DNA from: Undaria pinnatifida
Lineage: Eukaryota; Sar; Phaeophyceae; Laminariales; Alariaceae
Assembly: GCA_012845835.1 (NCBI GenBank)
Contig: JABAKD010000005.1
Location: 7,320,655 to 7,384,654, forward strand
Direction: 5' to 3'
DNA: 64,000 nucleotides
This document shows positions 9,900 through 23,042 of this stretch, one piece after another. Numbering within the stretch: position 1 is the stretch's first letter; every line of letters begins with the position of its first letter. The position numbers and the translations under genes were made by a program. Under the pieces are notes generated by a model. The model was given only the letters and a program-made list of their open reading frames with translations. It did no database searches and was not told the origin of the DNA.

Positions 9900-12380
9900 A
9901 ATTTATCGCGCTTCTAATCGACAGTTCAAGTCATTGTCGATTTGCGATGCCGTAACATACAACGTTCATTAGTTAGACTGCTGCGAGTAATTGCACCATG
10001 AGCGTGCGTGGCACCTGGTATTTTAATTTTCAAATGGGAATGTCGGTCTTGTGTGGTAGCAAAAGCATCCAGTGTATATACACCAATGACTTATCTCGTC
10101 TGCTGATGCCGAAAACACGCTACACGCGTACCTGACTCCACTTTCGCGACGTCATCGCCCAGACTCAGAGCGGGCGGGCCATCGATGCTTTCCTCTTCAT
10201 CGCAAAACTTGCAGATTGCAGACGACAGTTATTTCCGATCATCCCCGAACATCGTGACACACGACAATGACGGTGTTAGGAACGGCCAAGGCATGACATT
10301 AGACTAGAGAGTAAACCTCAGAACCACGATTTTGGCGAAGACAGGGCTATGATTTTGTACATGTGATGGTGCGGTAGTTTTGTTTTACGTCACAATATGA
10401 CCAAGTAGGCGTGTGTAACCAAGCAGAGACTGGTATTACACAGGACGTTGACAGCTAACCTCATACTGCCTCCTAAAATGAACCAACTGGGTTACTTCGG
10501 CCTTTCATGACCTACTCCAGGTATACTGGTACGCTTGACTACTACTGTACATGGTGAGTAGGGTTACGTTTTGGGGCTCGCGTTACTGAGTAATCAGAAG
10601 TGGACCTGGTTTGTGTTCACGGATGTAGTATCGATTTTGGAGCAGAAGTGCTTTTGTGCGCATCTCGTGGTACTGAAAATGCACAATTGCAGTTAGAGGG
10701 GCACGAGCAGCCACATATCGTCCAAACCCCCTTCCAAGTCTGACCGAAAGCCGTGCCACTGTTCTAAGCAGAGTATCGCTCATATCTGTAGCAATGAAGC
10801 GGACTACGGAACGGTTGCCCCTTTGATCCACTTTCTAGGTATCTCGATCCCATTGACCGCGTATTGAAACTTGTGTATTCGACAATGAGAGCGCACCTTC
10901 CGCAAAATAGCCTTGCTGTGCGCGCCGGACCACCTCGCATCCCATTTCGACAACTCCTGTGCTGGCATGGGCTTCAGTGGAGCACTTGTCGCGGTAGTGC
11001 TTGCGAATAATCCTTTTACTGCTCTTACACCTGCCACAAGTAAACGTGAGCACTGGAGAGTCCGCAGGGCGGGTATATAGTTGGGCAATGCTAGCTACTA
11101 GGTACGGCCTGCGCTACCGTGGTGCCCTAATGCAACTGACACATGTTGCCGTGGTGCCCTCGTGCAACTCGCCGCCACTGCTGCCACGAATACGTTGCTG
11201 CATCGGTGCTTCCGGCCCGCTATTTTCGTCGGTGATTGCTCAGATGGAGCAGAAGGACTCTCTACCCAATACGTTGCACCAGGTATGTAGACTATGTGCT
11301 TCGTGCGGCAATACCGCACCCGAACATATACCTCCACGCGGTCACCCGAGCATATTGCCCAGGGAAGTACGAAATGCAACCTCGACGACATAACCGTTCA
11401 ACAACGAGAGAACATGTCGTCCCGAGGCAAAACGGCGGCGGCGGAGGTGATCAATGTTTCGAGCTAGGTATCGACGGAGAGATCACTACGTTTGCCTCGA
11501 AAACGTACACTAAAAATACAGCAGTAGCAGAGCCATTACGCACGAACGAATGCAATGCCTAGCCGCTCGCCGTCGACGAAAGTGGAGTGGCACAGTAACT
11601 AAGTCAGTTGGGAGTCGGCTTCGCCGCAACACAACTGCATAAGCTCTCCTGCAACAGATTTCTTCGGAAGAACAGTAGCAAAGCCCCCTCGAGGAGTTGC
11701 CAAGGGGGCAGCGCTCGTGACTCTCTCCGCCCTGCGCTTGCCCTCGGTGAGCTCGAAAGGGGTCTTCCGGTCGGATGTTCAAGTCTGGATTCAACGATGA
11801 GGATCGTTGACTCGGTATTACCGATCTCGCCAAGTCACCAGGCAGGCCGAGTTTGAGAAGAAATTAGGTTGATATTGATGCATTAGGCACAACATATCTA
11901 TTGTAACAGCTGCCACGCATTAGCTGTACTTTCGGTATCGGTTATCTCGAAGCCGGCAAACGCTCGGCAGGTGTTTTTGGGATTAATGCAACAACGCCGC
12001 CTGGGGGAGTACAAGAGTAACGGATGGTTAGCAAGTGTTTTAGTTCATTGAGGACCTCTACAATATATCACCGAGGGGCTGAACCTTAGCGTATGAGGGT
12101 CAGAGTCATTGTTAAATGGTTATTATGTATGTGTAGAATGGGTGATATGCTACACTAGAGTCGGCCTGCGGAGTCGCTGGTTGGTTGTACAGTGGTAAGA
12201 CAGTAGTCTAGAGAGTAGGCCACAGCAACACATCATCACAACAAGCTACTATTCGTATTAATACTGCGGCGGTACACCAACCAGTGCGGCGCACCAAATG
12301 ATTGTCGTACGGTACAACCAAAGTACCTCGTAAAATCTAAACCCTAAAAAGACTTACGGACGAACGAAGGTCACAAGGAC
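9900..12380. other. No confident gene; two weak exon-like stretches
   Basis: No repeat family or recognisable domain was seen. Two minus-strand open stretches look protein-like. One at 10583-10831 contains HFQYHEMRTKALLLQNRYYI. One at 10835-11053 contains FTCGRCKSSKRIIRKHYRDK followed by C, a spacing loosely like a C2HC finger but shorter than the norm. Neither has clear splice sites or relatives in the window. A palindromic ACATGTTGCCGTGGTGCCCT / GCGCTACCGTGGTGCCCT short repeat lies near 11.1 kb. Confidence 0.2.
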
Positions 12381-12471
12381 GGTCAGGTGTTATTTTCTTG
12401 CGGGTTTCGTGCTTTGTTTTGTTCGTTCGAGTTGCGTGTCAAGCATGTGCTCGTAGCACACTCTTTCACTG

Positions 12472-12723
12472 AGTCATCCATCAGTAGGGGTTGTACTTTT
12501 TGGGCCAAGCATCTCTGGCAGGTTGATCTCTCAAGCCTGGAACCATCGGTTAGCATGACATACATTTTCGAGTATATTTGTGTTTTGGGACTTAATAGCG
12601 CCTAGGCATGTTGGTCGGGTTGCCCGAACGAATGTCGTCAAAGTCATGCTGCGGGTGAGATATTGAGCTCCTAATGTTAGGAGCTCATAAAATTCGCTGC
12701 ACCCCTAGGAGCGTGGGATGGCT
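12472..12723 (+). mobile_element. MITE-like element, copy C
   Basis: Third member of the AGTCATCCC family, about 252 bp. It runs from AGTCATCCATCAGTAGGG through TTTTTGGGCCAAGC, an ATTTTCGAGTAT segment and TGTTGGTCGG to the palindrome GAGCTCCTAATGTTAGGAGC, and closes with CTGCACCCC...GGGATGGCT. It aligns along its whole length with copy D at 35122. Confidence 0.7.
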
Positions 12724-12784
12724 CCCCTCTTTCTTGTGTTGATCTCTTACCTGGAACGAGAACGCCATTTTCAACATTGTCACG

Positions 12785-13680
12785 CGTCTTGCACCTGAGC
12801 TGAAGCTTACTACCAAACCGCAGCTCAAGCGTTTACCCCTCGGCTGCATATATGATACCCAGCCACATACATCGTCGACATATGTTGACCCTCGACTTCG
12901 CGCGTGCGCTATATGTGACAGGTCACGCTATGAGTTACCATGTACAGTACATGACCGCAACAGGTCAAGAGTCTCCACTTCGCGCGCGCCGTCACGCACT
13001 ATGAGTTACCATGTACAGTGCATGCCTGCAACAGGCCAAGAGTCTCCACTTCGCGCGCGCCATACTCAACCAAACCCTACACTTCTTCCGAGCTGAACCT
13101 CACAACTTCATTGCAGCCCAAGCGTTCATCCTTCGACTACTTATACGATACCCAGCCACATGCATCGTTACCATGTTTTGGGCCAGGACTAGAGCGAGAG
13201 CTATATACGACTTAAGTAGGTCAAGAGCCGGCACTACTTCAAGCGGGTCATTTTCAACGTAATCGTATGTATTTCTTCCTAGCTGAACACCACACAACAT
13301 CATTAGACTTTAGTCTAGCCCAAGCGCTTTTCCTTTGACTACTTATTGTGCGATAATCGGTCATACCTGGTACCAGGTACACATCACCACCTGGATAGGA
13401 GCCTCAACGTCGCGCGAGCGCTATGTGCGACTTCAACAGGTCGGGAACCTCCACTTTGCGCGCACCCTTATCAACATGAACACACATTTTCTTTCTGAGC
13501 AAAAGCTCACAACCTAGCAGCAACTCAATTGCTGTTTCTTCGACTATTAATATTAAAACTATACGATAGTCGGTCATATAGACTATATCGCCAGCAGATT
13601 ATGAGCCTCGATTTTGCTCGAGCGCTATGCCCGATTTCAACATGTCAAGAGCCTCGATTGTGCGCAAGCTCTATGCTTGT
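12785..13680 (+). repeat. Diverged tandem array, unit about 230 bp, with a 70-bp duplication inside
   Basis: Roughly four degenerate units recur. Each contains GAGCTGAA or similar, CAGCCCAAGCG, CTTCGACTACTTAT, GATACCCAGCCACAT (or a GATAATCGGTCAT variant) and a CTTCGCGCG...GCGCTATATGTG block with AACAGGTCAAGAG. Within it, a 70-bp unit beginning at the first ATGAGTTACCATGTACAGT (about 12930) is repeated at about 13000. Small open frames cross the array, but their peptides are not conserved between units. Satellite-like sequence is the best reading. Confidence 0.6.
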
Positions 13681-14235
13681 AGCTGCGGACATCACGGCGA
13701 GTCAACTCCACGTCGCGGATCCGACTTACAAGTTCGGCGGGGGCTGCGAGACACGCCCAGGGATTTTCTGTAAGCTTCTTCTGCGGGATCACGGATCACC
13801 AGAATGGACTATCCTGGCTACGGCTGAGACAACCGGAACCGCTGCTTCGCTCGAGTCGATCATCCAGCACGTCGAGGCGGAGACAATGTGAACGAATGCA
13901 TGACAGACTGTGGGTCAAGGGCGTCATCGTCCAAGTAACTACCCCGTACTACGAAAAAAAACAACGACTTAATAGTGTACAGGGATCCAACCTTTGACCT
14001 GTTCTATACCCACACGGCAATGCACCACCTTTAGCATGACAATCTATCTAGCAGAATCGAAGCCACGTGTAGGGTCGCTCAGTGCGGAGTCGCCTTATCA
14101 GCAGAGTCAGTAGTTTGCAACATTTGTGGGAAGATAGGAAACTACTCGCGCAACTACCCTATCCCAGCTGCGAAGGACGAGACGAAGCAGGAAAACACGA
14201 AGAAACGTGCTTTGTGCAATCCTGAGCGTGTCTGA
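13676..14235 (+). pseudogene. Retrotransposon gag remnant with decayed zinc knuckle
   Basis: Two pieces on the plus strand look like Copia gag. The first, 13676-13891, is open and reads GCETRPGIFCKLLLRDHGSP, WTILATAETT and SLESIIQHVEAETM. The second, about 14115-14235, reads CNICGKIGNYSRNYPIPAAK. This is the C-x2-C-x4-H-x4-C zinc knuckle with His replaced by Asn and the last Cys by Tyr. Stops separate the pieces. No LTR or pol sequence is nearby, so this is an isolated fragment. Confidence 0.4.
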
Positions 14236-14299
14236 GCGAATACAATGTTTCGTTATTTTGTCCACGACCCACAGCGACATTGAGTGCTATCACAGCGAC

Positions 14300-17200
14300 G
14301 CTGAGCGCTATCAGCAAGAAGCCCCACGCCCACAGCGATTACATGATTTCTTTTTGGCCCAACGCTTGTAAGTCCTCCTGTTTTCACCGACGAAACGCCG
14401 TTCTCAATTTCGATGACGACGTCGACTGCACTAGTCTTTTCTCCTCAGAGTCAGTACTCCTCCTGTTAATGATAACGAGAAGCCGATCTTTAATTTCGAC
14501 GACGCCGTCGAGGTGGTGTTAAAATGTGGGCGATAAATGTATTCTGACACTGTGTACGATCCTATACAGATCACACGACACTTTCATTACACCGTGAATA
14601 CGATCTGCATCTGACGTACGTTACTGCTTTTTGTATCGCCGTAAATATCATGCCGCTGTGACCTACTGACGACTTCATTAATAGCGGCGTTGAAGACTAT
14701 CGACTATAGCGCTATAATAGCAATTTACTCCTCATCAACGCTGTGACGTCGCCCCCCCAGCGTTTAAAACTCTCTGCATCTCATAGCGCTATGGTTTGAG
14801 CTATTAAAACTCTTTGCATGGCGATGTAGACTATGTGGTGGGTGCCACATTGACCGCACTCAAGGCCCGCATACTGTTTGGGCACCCTCCAGAGGAACGC
14901 GATTGTTTACGTCCTCCACAGATTTTATTGTAAGACGTGGGCGCGCTCAAGCCGGGCCTCTGGTATTGAAGGCATCTCAGTTGTTTGGTTGTTGTTTGCA
15001 GACGTATCATCGGATCGTACCGTATACCAAGTACACGACTGCGCCGGACATTGAGCCCACAGCAGCACAGCAAGTAGTATCAGCATCACACTTTGTAGGA
15101 CAAATATTGACTGCAGACGCAAAGCCACAAAAATCATGCACCGCCCTATATCGAGGTAGGGTTTGTGGCGGACAAAATAGGGCTACGTACACTGCTAGGA
15201 CATTCCTTCGATGCAGCTGCTGCCACTTTCATCTCACAGGAAGCTTGTAGTGCCCGTTGTTGAGATCGTAGGCCACCCACGCGTCACAGGCGACCAAACA
15301 TACGTGTGACAGAAATAACAAAAAACATCCTGCCGACCGATGATCACTACTTACTACCAGTACGGTTTGTGATTGACCATTTTACCACGGCGAAAACCGC
15401 CCCAGACACTGTATGTAGTACTGTAATTCAAGGTGGTTTGTTCCGAAAAGCGTGCGTGCAGTGCGGAAGGAGTTCCGTAAAAGCAGTCGCGAGAAGCACG
15501 AGAGGCGTAACGCGTCATCCACATACTTGTCTCAGGTCGGAAATGTACAGATTCGTCCGAGGTCAACGGAAAACTAATGGGGTGCTGTGCAGTCCGTTAA
15601 GATGTTAAGATCGTAGACTAGACTATTTTATTCTCGGATCAAGTTATTTGCCAACGGCATGCATGCATGCATGCACGCATATATATGTGTAGGATTCCGC
15701 GCACTACAGGACAGTTAGTGCGAGGTCCAACGTAAAAAGCGTTTGGTGGAAGGAAGTGCATGCATATCGTGTGTGTGGGTATATCGGCAGATGTCCATGG
15801 ATCGTCCGCGACGCGATGTTTTGTTGCGTGTTGTGTGTCGGTGATAGATATTAATAGTCGGTGGGGTGAGGACCAAGAGCTCCACCCACGCTCTGACTTT
15901 TGCTCCAGCTTGGGTATGTTCTGTGTTTCGAAATCTGTTGGACAAACCCTTCCTCCGATTTGTCGAACGAAAACATATGATACGTGGTGCCTGATGGTGC
16001 TCTTTTCGACTTTTGAAACTCTCGTGTTCTCAGGCCGGAAAGGTAGATGTCTGAATTCGGAATGTCTGGATTTTAGACTTTACTAACTAGATTATCTTAC
16101 CCCCCCCCCTCTCCTTATTATATAGGCAACATAATACCAGGTATGCAGTTAGATAACTTAGGCAAACGCACATTGCGTTGTATAGACACCCAATTCAACA
16201 AGTATGAAAGAAGCCGACCCGCTGGGAGTAAAGTCCATGAAATGTTGTTATTATTGGCTCTGCCAGGGAACATATTGATCTATTTAGATCCTAAAGTTCA
16301 GGGCTGATCCTAAAGTTCAAACGGCAATATAATATCATTTATTTGCTGTTATTGTACGAAAAGTCTCGTACGTGGGGAAGAGAAAATAGTGCGAAGTGTA
16401 TGCCATATTATGTCCATATACATCCTCCACGAAGAATCGCGGCGAATGGGAATAATACGAAGTAGGTCAAACGCGTCACATACACTTTTCCGGTGCTCTT
16501 GAGCGTGGGTTTTCAGGGGCTTTTATTGGATAATTCGATATAATAATAAGAAAGAGAGTGATTCGGGTTGTTTTACCAAAACGTCTCTTCAACATGATGT
16601 GTCATGTGTGCCAAGCAATCTTGATATCTCTTTCATACTGGAGTATGTTGGAATAAAACTGTCACTGCACCTCCTTGTCAAAAGGTAGACGAACAAGAAG
16701 AAAAAAAACGACCAACGTATTACACTAAACTAACTACTGCCCGGGTGTGTAGTCTCGGCTGGTACGAGTACTGCAGCAGCAGTGGGGGCGACGGTTTAAG
16801 AGCGATCGTTATAAATAAACAGCAACATTTTAAATTGATTGAAGGAAAACCCTGTACTTCGTGTCCGTTTTCGGTGGTACGTAACGCGAAACACGGCAAA
16901 GCAATATACTGGCTGTGCCGGACACCACCACTCGCACCCTATATCATTTCTCCTTCCTTCAAATGCGTGTCTGTATTGTCGGTATACTATTTTTACTGAC
17001 GCACGAATCTATTTTGATTGGCCAAGTGGCCCAAAACTCTGGTGTACATTAATAGCGGTTCGGCTACTCACAGCACGTCGTGTATGTACGATTTACTTAT
17101 TATTTTACATCGTACAGCGTACAGCTCCGTGATGTTTCGTACCAGGTATTCGTTCATGAATCACCTCATCTTCTACCTTGCCTCGATGATGGCTTCTTCT

Positions 17201-18550
17201 AGGTCAAGGCTACACGGTATAATAAATAATACTTCGTATTATTATAGCTTTTTGTGTGTTTTAATGTTATTCTTGTTATATATATGTAACGTTATCCCCC
17301 CATTTTCGCTGCATACAGCAGTAGTAGTAGTAGAAGAGTTTGTATAGTTTACTCTCCCGAGTCGCCCTGATCTTCAATTCGTATTCGTGGCGAGGCGTTA
17401 AACAACAATTCCAAGGCGGGTGGCAGTGTATGGTGTAGACTATATAATAACGAAACCGCAAAAAAACCTTACCGCCTAGGACGGCAAATAAAGATGAAAT
17501 AAAAGGAAGGGTATAGCCATTCGCGCGAGTTGCTCGGAGTAGCTCCAGAACGACACCCTAAGAATGACTTCCCTACCGCATACTAAGTAATTCCCATTAA
17601 GAAAAACTCACTCACATAGTATATTACAAGTACCAACAACGCAACTTGCAAAGATGAGTATTGACCCGACATTTATCCGTCGAACTCACGGCTGACGTCC
17701 CTAAACTTTTTCTTTATTAATTAGACTAGTTAGTATGTAAAATGCAGTAGTATACGAGCCTTGAAAAATACACTGCGAAAAAGGGAGTAATAGATACAGA
17801 CAGTCTGCCTGTTTCTTAATTCTTTATTCGCGAGGGACAATAAAGCCTTCCATAAACAATTCTAGACCCTAGTTCTCTTGCAGCCGGGTAAAATGTGAAA
17901 AGGTACTACTGCGGTAGTACCTACTGGCTATACCGGGGAGGAAAATCGGTCGCTTGCTCCCCATCCCAGCGTGAAGGCCGTGAAGACACTCAATACAAAC
18001 CCCTGCTACAACAACAACAGAGCAACAACACCGGACGGAATAGTTTACCACGGAACCACTATCTATTTAGACTAGTCTAGCAGTTTACTGATACGTGTCG
18101 TCTCTTACTCTGTGTGTCGTTGGTCATTTCCACAGGAACACCAAACGTCAGAACGGATGCGTTGGATGTGTTGGGCCGAAAACAATGAGCATCGAGTTTA
18201 TGCCGACACATCAAACACAACAATAAACTACAAGACTACACGCCACCCATGCAAAACATTTCCATCCATTTAGACTTGACTATATATAGTCTTTAGTTCT
18301 TCTATAGTCTAGCCTATATATTTATCATTTATTAAACGGTACGATCTTCAACTCTAAATTCCCCCCACCCCCTCGTCCGCTCATACATCACGAATAAAGC
18401 TATCAACATAGTTTTGCCCTCCGACAACGTGTGGCATGCATACAGGTGCTTGAAGGAAGACCATACGTGCAAACACACAAAATTTAATGCCTTTTTTTAA
18501 TGCCGCCGTAGTTTAATGGGGTACTAACTATTATTAATAGTGGAGGTACT
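14300..18550. other. Gene-poor AT-rich stretch
   Basis: No domain or splice-bounded exon was recognised. It holds a short GTAGTAGTAGTAG microsatellite near 17.32 kb, copies of TACCAGGTA at 16135 and 17140, and several TAGACTATATA-type palindromes (17.43, 18.07, 18.3 kb). An ATGCATGCATGCATGC run lies at about 15660. Open frames in this span are short and overlap on both strands. Confidence 0.3.
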
Positions 18551-18587
18551 CCCGAAGTTTGCCAGTTGCCGGCCGGTATGGCGGAAA

Positions 18588-19130
18588 AAGCAAATTGGTG
18601 CTGTATCATCCTCTGTATGTGAAGTACTAAAAAAATAAAATAATAACAGGGCAGCAGTACGGCAGTCAGTGCAGCAGTACATACGGTAGCAAAGGACAGA
18701 GGAGTGCAGCAGTGGGGACGGTGGGTACTCCCAAGCACCAGTGGGCGAGGCTGTTATTTAAGAAACAAAAAGAAAGGTTCATGTCCCACAGGACGAAAAA
18801 ACACTCCCACGTACGGAACGGCCCACCCACCCACCACGGACGACGCAGTGCACCCTCCACCCACCCACCGACCAAACATTTACCTGGTACTACATATCAT
18901 ACAGCAGTACAGCAGTGCCGCAGTACGTACAGCAGTACACCTGCACCCACGAAAAAGAACAAATTGGTGCTGTATTTCCGCTGTTTCATCCTCTGTATGT
19001 AAGTACTAGAAAAACAAAATAAATAACAGGCCACCCATCCACCACGGACGACGCAGTGCGCCCTCCACCCACCCACTGACCAAACCTTTTTCTACATGTA
19101 CAGCAGTACACCGTCTCCTGCACTTCTTGC
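18588..19130 (+). repeat. Local duplication with GCAGCAGTAC motifs
   Basis: A segment reading AAATTGGTGCTGTAT...CATCCTCTGTATGT...AATAACAGG occurs at 18592-18650 and again at 18960-19030. A segment CACCACGGACGACGCAGTGC followed by CCTCCACCCACCCAC occurs at about 18832-18880 and 19040-19090. They interleave as a duplicated block of roughly 210 bp. GCAGCAGTAC and CAGCAGTACA recur around it. Protein-like frames here are an effect of CCACCC and CAG repetition. Confidence 0.5.
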
Positions 19131-19146
19131 TTTTTGTGTGGAAGCT

Positions 19147-19195
19147 CATGAAAGCTTCCGTGGAAGCTTCCACCGCTTCCATGGAAGCTTCCATT
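19147..19195. repeat. Clustered GGAAGCTTCC palindromes
   Basis: GAAAGCTTCC, GGAAGCTTCC and GGAAGCTTCC follow each other within 50 bp, joined by a CACCGCTTCCAT linker. Each contains GAA-GC-TTC, the two-base-spaced inverted pair of a heat-shock element, but spacing between neighbouring pairs is not the canonical two bases. A regulatory role is only a guess, since no gene starts nearby. Confidence 0.25.
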
Positions 19196-19586
19196 GCCAC
19201 CGCGAGGCCGCCGGAGGCCGAGTGGAGCTCGGGAGTCGCAACTTTTTTTGGGCGGGTGTCATAACCAAGATATTTCCGAAAATCCTAAAAAACGTCACTA
19301 CCAAGACGTTAGCGTATTAGTCTAGTCTATATACAAGGTTCCCCTTCGGAGGAAGGGTGACGCAAGAAGAGGCGGATGCTTTTTTTGCATATTGCACCCC
19401 CGTGCGTTCGCCCGCATCCTTACGGCAGATAGAGCATGCAGCTATACTGCAATGTAATTGATCCGGGTGTAGTATCGGAAATAAGGAAGGCATGTATTTG
19501 TGATACTACTACTGTTGCAAGGACGGCCCAGATAAATTATGGTGATCTGATGCTGCTGCTGTTGTAGCCTACCATGTATTTCCGGA

Positions 19587-19784
19587 TTTTTTTTTTTTTT
19601 TTATCCTCCGGCGGATGGGGAAAAATAAGCTTTATTTAGCTCACCACACTTCCACGTATTTTCATACGCGTTGTGTGTCGATTTAACTCAGTTGCTTTCG
19701 CAGCCCAACGCTAGCTGGCACACCCTTCGGGTCCCATTGTAGGTACAGCGTAAGCTGTCCCTATCAGTGGTCTTCGTTACAACC
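19587..19784 (-). mobile_element. Poly(A)-tailed retroposon, copy 1 (full length)
   Basis: On the minus strand this begins GGTTGTAACGAAGACCACTG and ends GGAGGAT followed by about 16 A. It matches the plus strand at 57021-57216 over its whole length and shares the same 5' end. An AATAAAG signal lies about 30 nt before the tail. There is no coding frame or obvious Pol III box. GC-rich self-complementary stretches (GCTAGCGTTGGGCTGCGAAAGC) suggest a structured RNA. A SINE-like retroposon or a retrocopy of a short polyadenylated RNA fits. Confidence 0.65.
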
Positions 19785-19861
19785 CAGATCTTGGAAAATA
19801 CACTGACTGCTCGATGGGTGACCGGCCATGTGCAACAATTTGCGGATACTTTTGATGTATG

Positions 19862-20483
19862 TCAATGTGCGGTTTGACTGTTGTCTTGATGTAAATAAAT
19901 ACTCGAAGCTGCGTGCAGCTGTGTTGGGCGATCCGAAACAAACGATGCGAGTTCGCGCAACACGTTGCTGCAGCAACGGCGACCTCCGCAGGCAGCACTT
20001 GAGCGCCTTCCCCTAACGTGCCCAGTCACAGACAGCACTAGTCCCATTATCACAGCCAGCTCCCTCCCTCCCATGTTCCCCATGCATAGACACTCCGTCA
20101 TGGCACGAGTATGTAGCAAGGAAGATAGGCTAGGCGTGGTCATGACCACAGACAGCCGATTTTTTACCGTTAAAAACTTACGCAGCATAGACACCAACAA
20201 ACAGCAAGCAGTAGCAGCAGCAGCAGCAGCGGCAGCAGCTAGCAGCAGCGGCTGCCGCGGCAGCGCGGGGGGGCTGGCGGTGGCGCTGGAAGCTTTGGCG
20301 ACAGCGCTGTGGCATAGCGGTAAAAATTCAGCACCAAGTACGACACGGAACGAATCTGCTGTCGTTGTTGTGAGCAGCAGCGGATATAATAGGAGGGAAA
20401 AACGAACGGCAGCAGCAGCAGCTGATGAAACATTTGCAGCCTTAATCACCACCACCATAATTGAAATTACAAAACATAGCTGA
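19862..20483. other. CAG-repeat segment with overlapping open frames
   Basis: A (GCA)n/(CAG)n microsatellite at about 20208-20240 gives poly-Ala frames on both strands. The minus-strand frame at 19862-20458 starts with a hydrophobic VRFSLLLYPLLL segment before the Ala run; the plus-strand frame at 19965-20483 runs across the same bases. No domain, splice site or paralogue supports either. The length is best explained by the repeat and GC-rich composition removing stops. Confidence 0.15.
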
Positions 20484-20862
20484 CGTTTTGACGTTCTGGG
20501 ACAGCCGTTCGAATGGCCCAGCAGCTGCGGGAGCTGTTCGAAGGGTCCAGCAGCAGCAGCTGCAGCTTTGGAAGTCTGTACAGCCCAAAAGTCCAGAAAA
20601 CGAAAGTGGTCGGACCTAGATAATGGTAATTTTGTTTAATTAGGATACCGTTGTTGGGGTTTTCTCTGTTTCCAAGCCTTTGAACACAGAATTTGTATCT
20701 ATGAACATGTGAATCAGCACGGACATGGGTGTACTGATGATGCCATTAGGTAGACAAAACGGTTTAATGTGAAGACTAAACACCCGCAATGTGACAGGTA
20801 CCTGGTCTAGTCTATAGCATTAACAACAAAAGCAATGATGAAAAATGCTCTTACTTTAATAG

Positions 20863-21028
20863 TCTATCTATCTAGTCTACTCTATCTAGTCTACCAATAT
20901 AAACAGTCATACCAAGACTATTAGACTAGACTAATAGTTAAAACTATAGACTAGTCTAGTCTAGACTAGACTAATAGTTAAAACTATAGTCTAGTCTAGC
21001 TAGACTAGACTATATTAGACTAGTCTAA
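20863..21028. repeat. TAGACTA/TAGTCTA palindrome cluster
   Basis: Within 166 bp, TAGACTA and TAGTCTA occur more than ten times, overlapping as TAGACTAGACTA and TAGTCTAGTCTA. A 28-bp block starting TAGACTAGACTAATAG is repeated exactly at 20922 and 20962. Because TAGTCTA is the complement of TAGACTA, the region can fold into many alternative hairpins. It directly precedes the foldback element. Confidence 0.6.
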
Positions 21029-21823
21029 AGGTGAACAAAATGAGTTTCAATAGAATCTTCGATCTCACAGCTGGATGGAGTAGTCTATATTTTTATTTTT
21101 TAAGTATGTATGAATCCCATCCCATAGTTTTTTCCTTTTTACCTTTCGAGCCATCCGCGGCGAGGTCCCTATCTGGTATTCATTGTATCATACGATCTTC
21201 ATCTTCGAGTCAACTTCCCCCTACCCCGATCTACTGTCTAGGCCTAGCATCATTCGTGCATTCGCTCCCATTCATTCGTTATTCGATGTAAAGCTATTGC
21301 TAACCCCCTCCCTTCACCGTGGTAGTAATACTAGTAAGACTACTGTAGAGCGTGCTGAAATATTTAGTGCTTGCAGTCTGCCTGTGATATGCAGTATGTC
21401 CATGTAGTCTACGGACAGATGTGTAATTCACGCATGTATGTACTGTAATATATAGTAGATTTTTGTATTGGAAAATGGGGGCATTCTATTGGATGATGTA
21501 GATGTTGAGGTGGCGTGCTGTCAGGATCACAGTCACCTCGGTGGAAGCATACCTACCTGTTGTTGTTGCGGTGATGGTTTGGTTGTGGGTCGATTCCGAT
21601 GGTATACGCCCGCCGTGTTTTCCTGTTTATAATTCATAGCTTTTGGTACACGTTTATTTCTTTATCTTCTCTATCACAACTCTTCTTTTACGTCTTTTCC
21701 CTTGGTTCTGTGCTTTCCTCCTCCGCCTGTCCCCGTCCCCACGGCCTGATGAAACCGACCTCATGAGCCTGATAACGGATCGCTGGGGCGATCAGCCTCA
21801 TGAAGTCCGTTGCATCAGGCCGT

Positions 21824-22092
21824 TGTTAAGATACGGCCTCGAAAGGCCTGTAGGTATCCGAATTGAGATCATTTGGATGGGTTTCGTATGATAAGGTTGA
21901 CGGTTCATATTCGGGGAAGTTAGGAATTAGATCGGAGGCACGCGCCTCCGATCTCAGAAGCTATCCCGGGCTCTGGTGGAAACGAAATAAAGCTACATCT
22001 CTACGAAGGATCGAAAGTGAGTACTCTCCGAGGACCTGCTCAATTGGCAGACCTGCAGGGGGCACTCTGTGTCCCCCACCTTTAATTTCACA
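21824..22092 (+). repeat. 5' LTR of the deleted gypsy element
   Basis: 269 bp, TG...CA ends, carrying an internal perfect palindrome GGAGGCACGCGCCTCC. Interior sequence follows directly; the expected 5' leader and gag are absent, so a primer binding site is not evident. Confidence 0.8.
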
Positions 22093-23042
22093 TGTGGCGT
22101 CGACGGCAGGACGAACCCCGCCGCGAGTCCCACGGCCGCGGCCGACCCCGTCGACTGCCGCGACCCCTGCTCTTGCCGACTCGCCGGTCCGCACGGTGCC
22201 ACTACCGTCCGACCGCGACCACGCAGAGCCTATACGGGAACTCCTCTCTTACGGCTTACGCCTTCTCCTGGTGACACGCCGACTGCATATACAAGGTCGG
22301 ACGCCCTCGGCGACGCTGCTGAGTTGCGGTTCGCGGATTCCGTCGCGCGTTATTCACATGCCGATTGGAAGCGCGAACAACACGCAGAGCCGACGTGCCA
22401 CGCCATGATACGTTACATCTCTATCGGCCGGCCGTCAGCCCTGCCACCCGACTTCTTGGCATGCTACCCCTCGGCCAAGCGTCCCTCCCTCTCAGACATC
22501 CAGGAGCTGGCGGGTAAGGGTCGACTACATACAACCGACGACGACATCGTCCTACTCGTCCGTAACACGACACTCCCGCCAACAAGCTCTGACAAACCGA
22601 ACTTTGTGGGGCGAGCTGCTTGCTTGCTAAACGACGAGCCAGTTCGCATCTACGTTCCCCTGCTCATGCGCCCTTGGATCGTGCAAGCTTGTCACTCGAC
22701 GGCCTCGCCATAGTACTTTTTCTGTGGTTGGTTTACCGCAGAGCCTTCCCTGCCCCCCCCGCCACACCGGCGGCATGCGGCAGGTTCTAGAGCCTTTTCT
22801 GCCCCCCCCGCCACACCGGCGGCATGCGGCAGGTTTTTGATGGGTGACTATTGCCTTGCTGTAGGGTCTGCTTTTCTTTCTACTGCTTTTCTTCGCGTGT
22901 TCCTGGCTCCATAGCCAGACGGTTAGAGGTGTGGGAGTGGGGTTTGAGGAGCCGCATCTTCGACTCATGGTCTAGTTCGTAGAACCGGAGTTTCCCCGAA
23001 TCTCCCATATTTCTGCATATGCGACTCATCAGGGTGGGCTAG

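Noticed and set aside
20213-20458. 198-codon minus-strand and 172-codon plus-strand frames with poly-Ala
   Set aside because: Both cover the same CAG microsatellite and share no feature with a known protein; the repeat itself removes stops on both strands.
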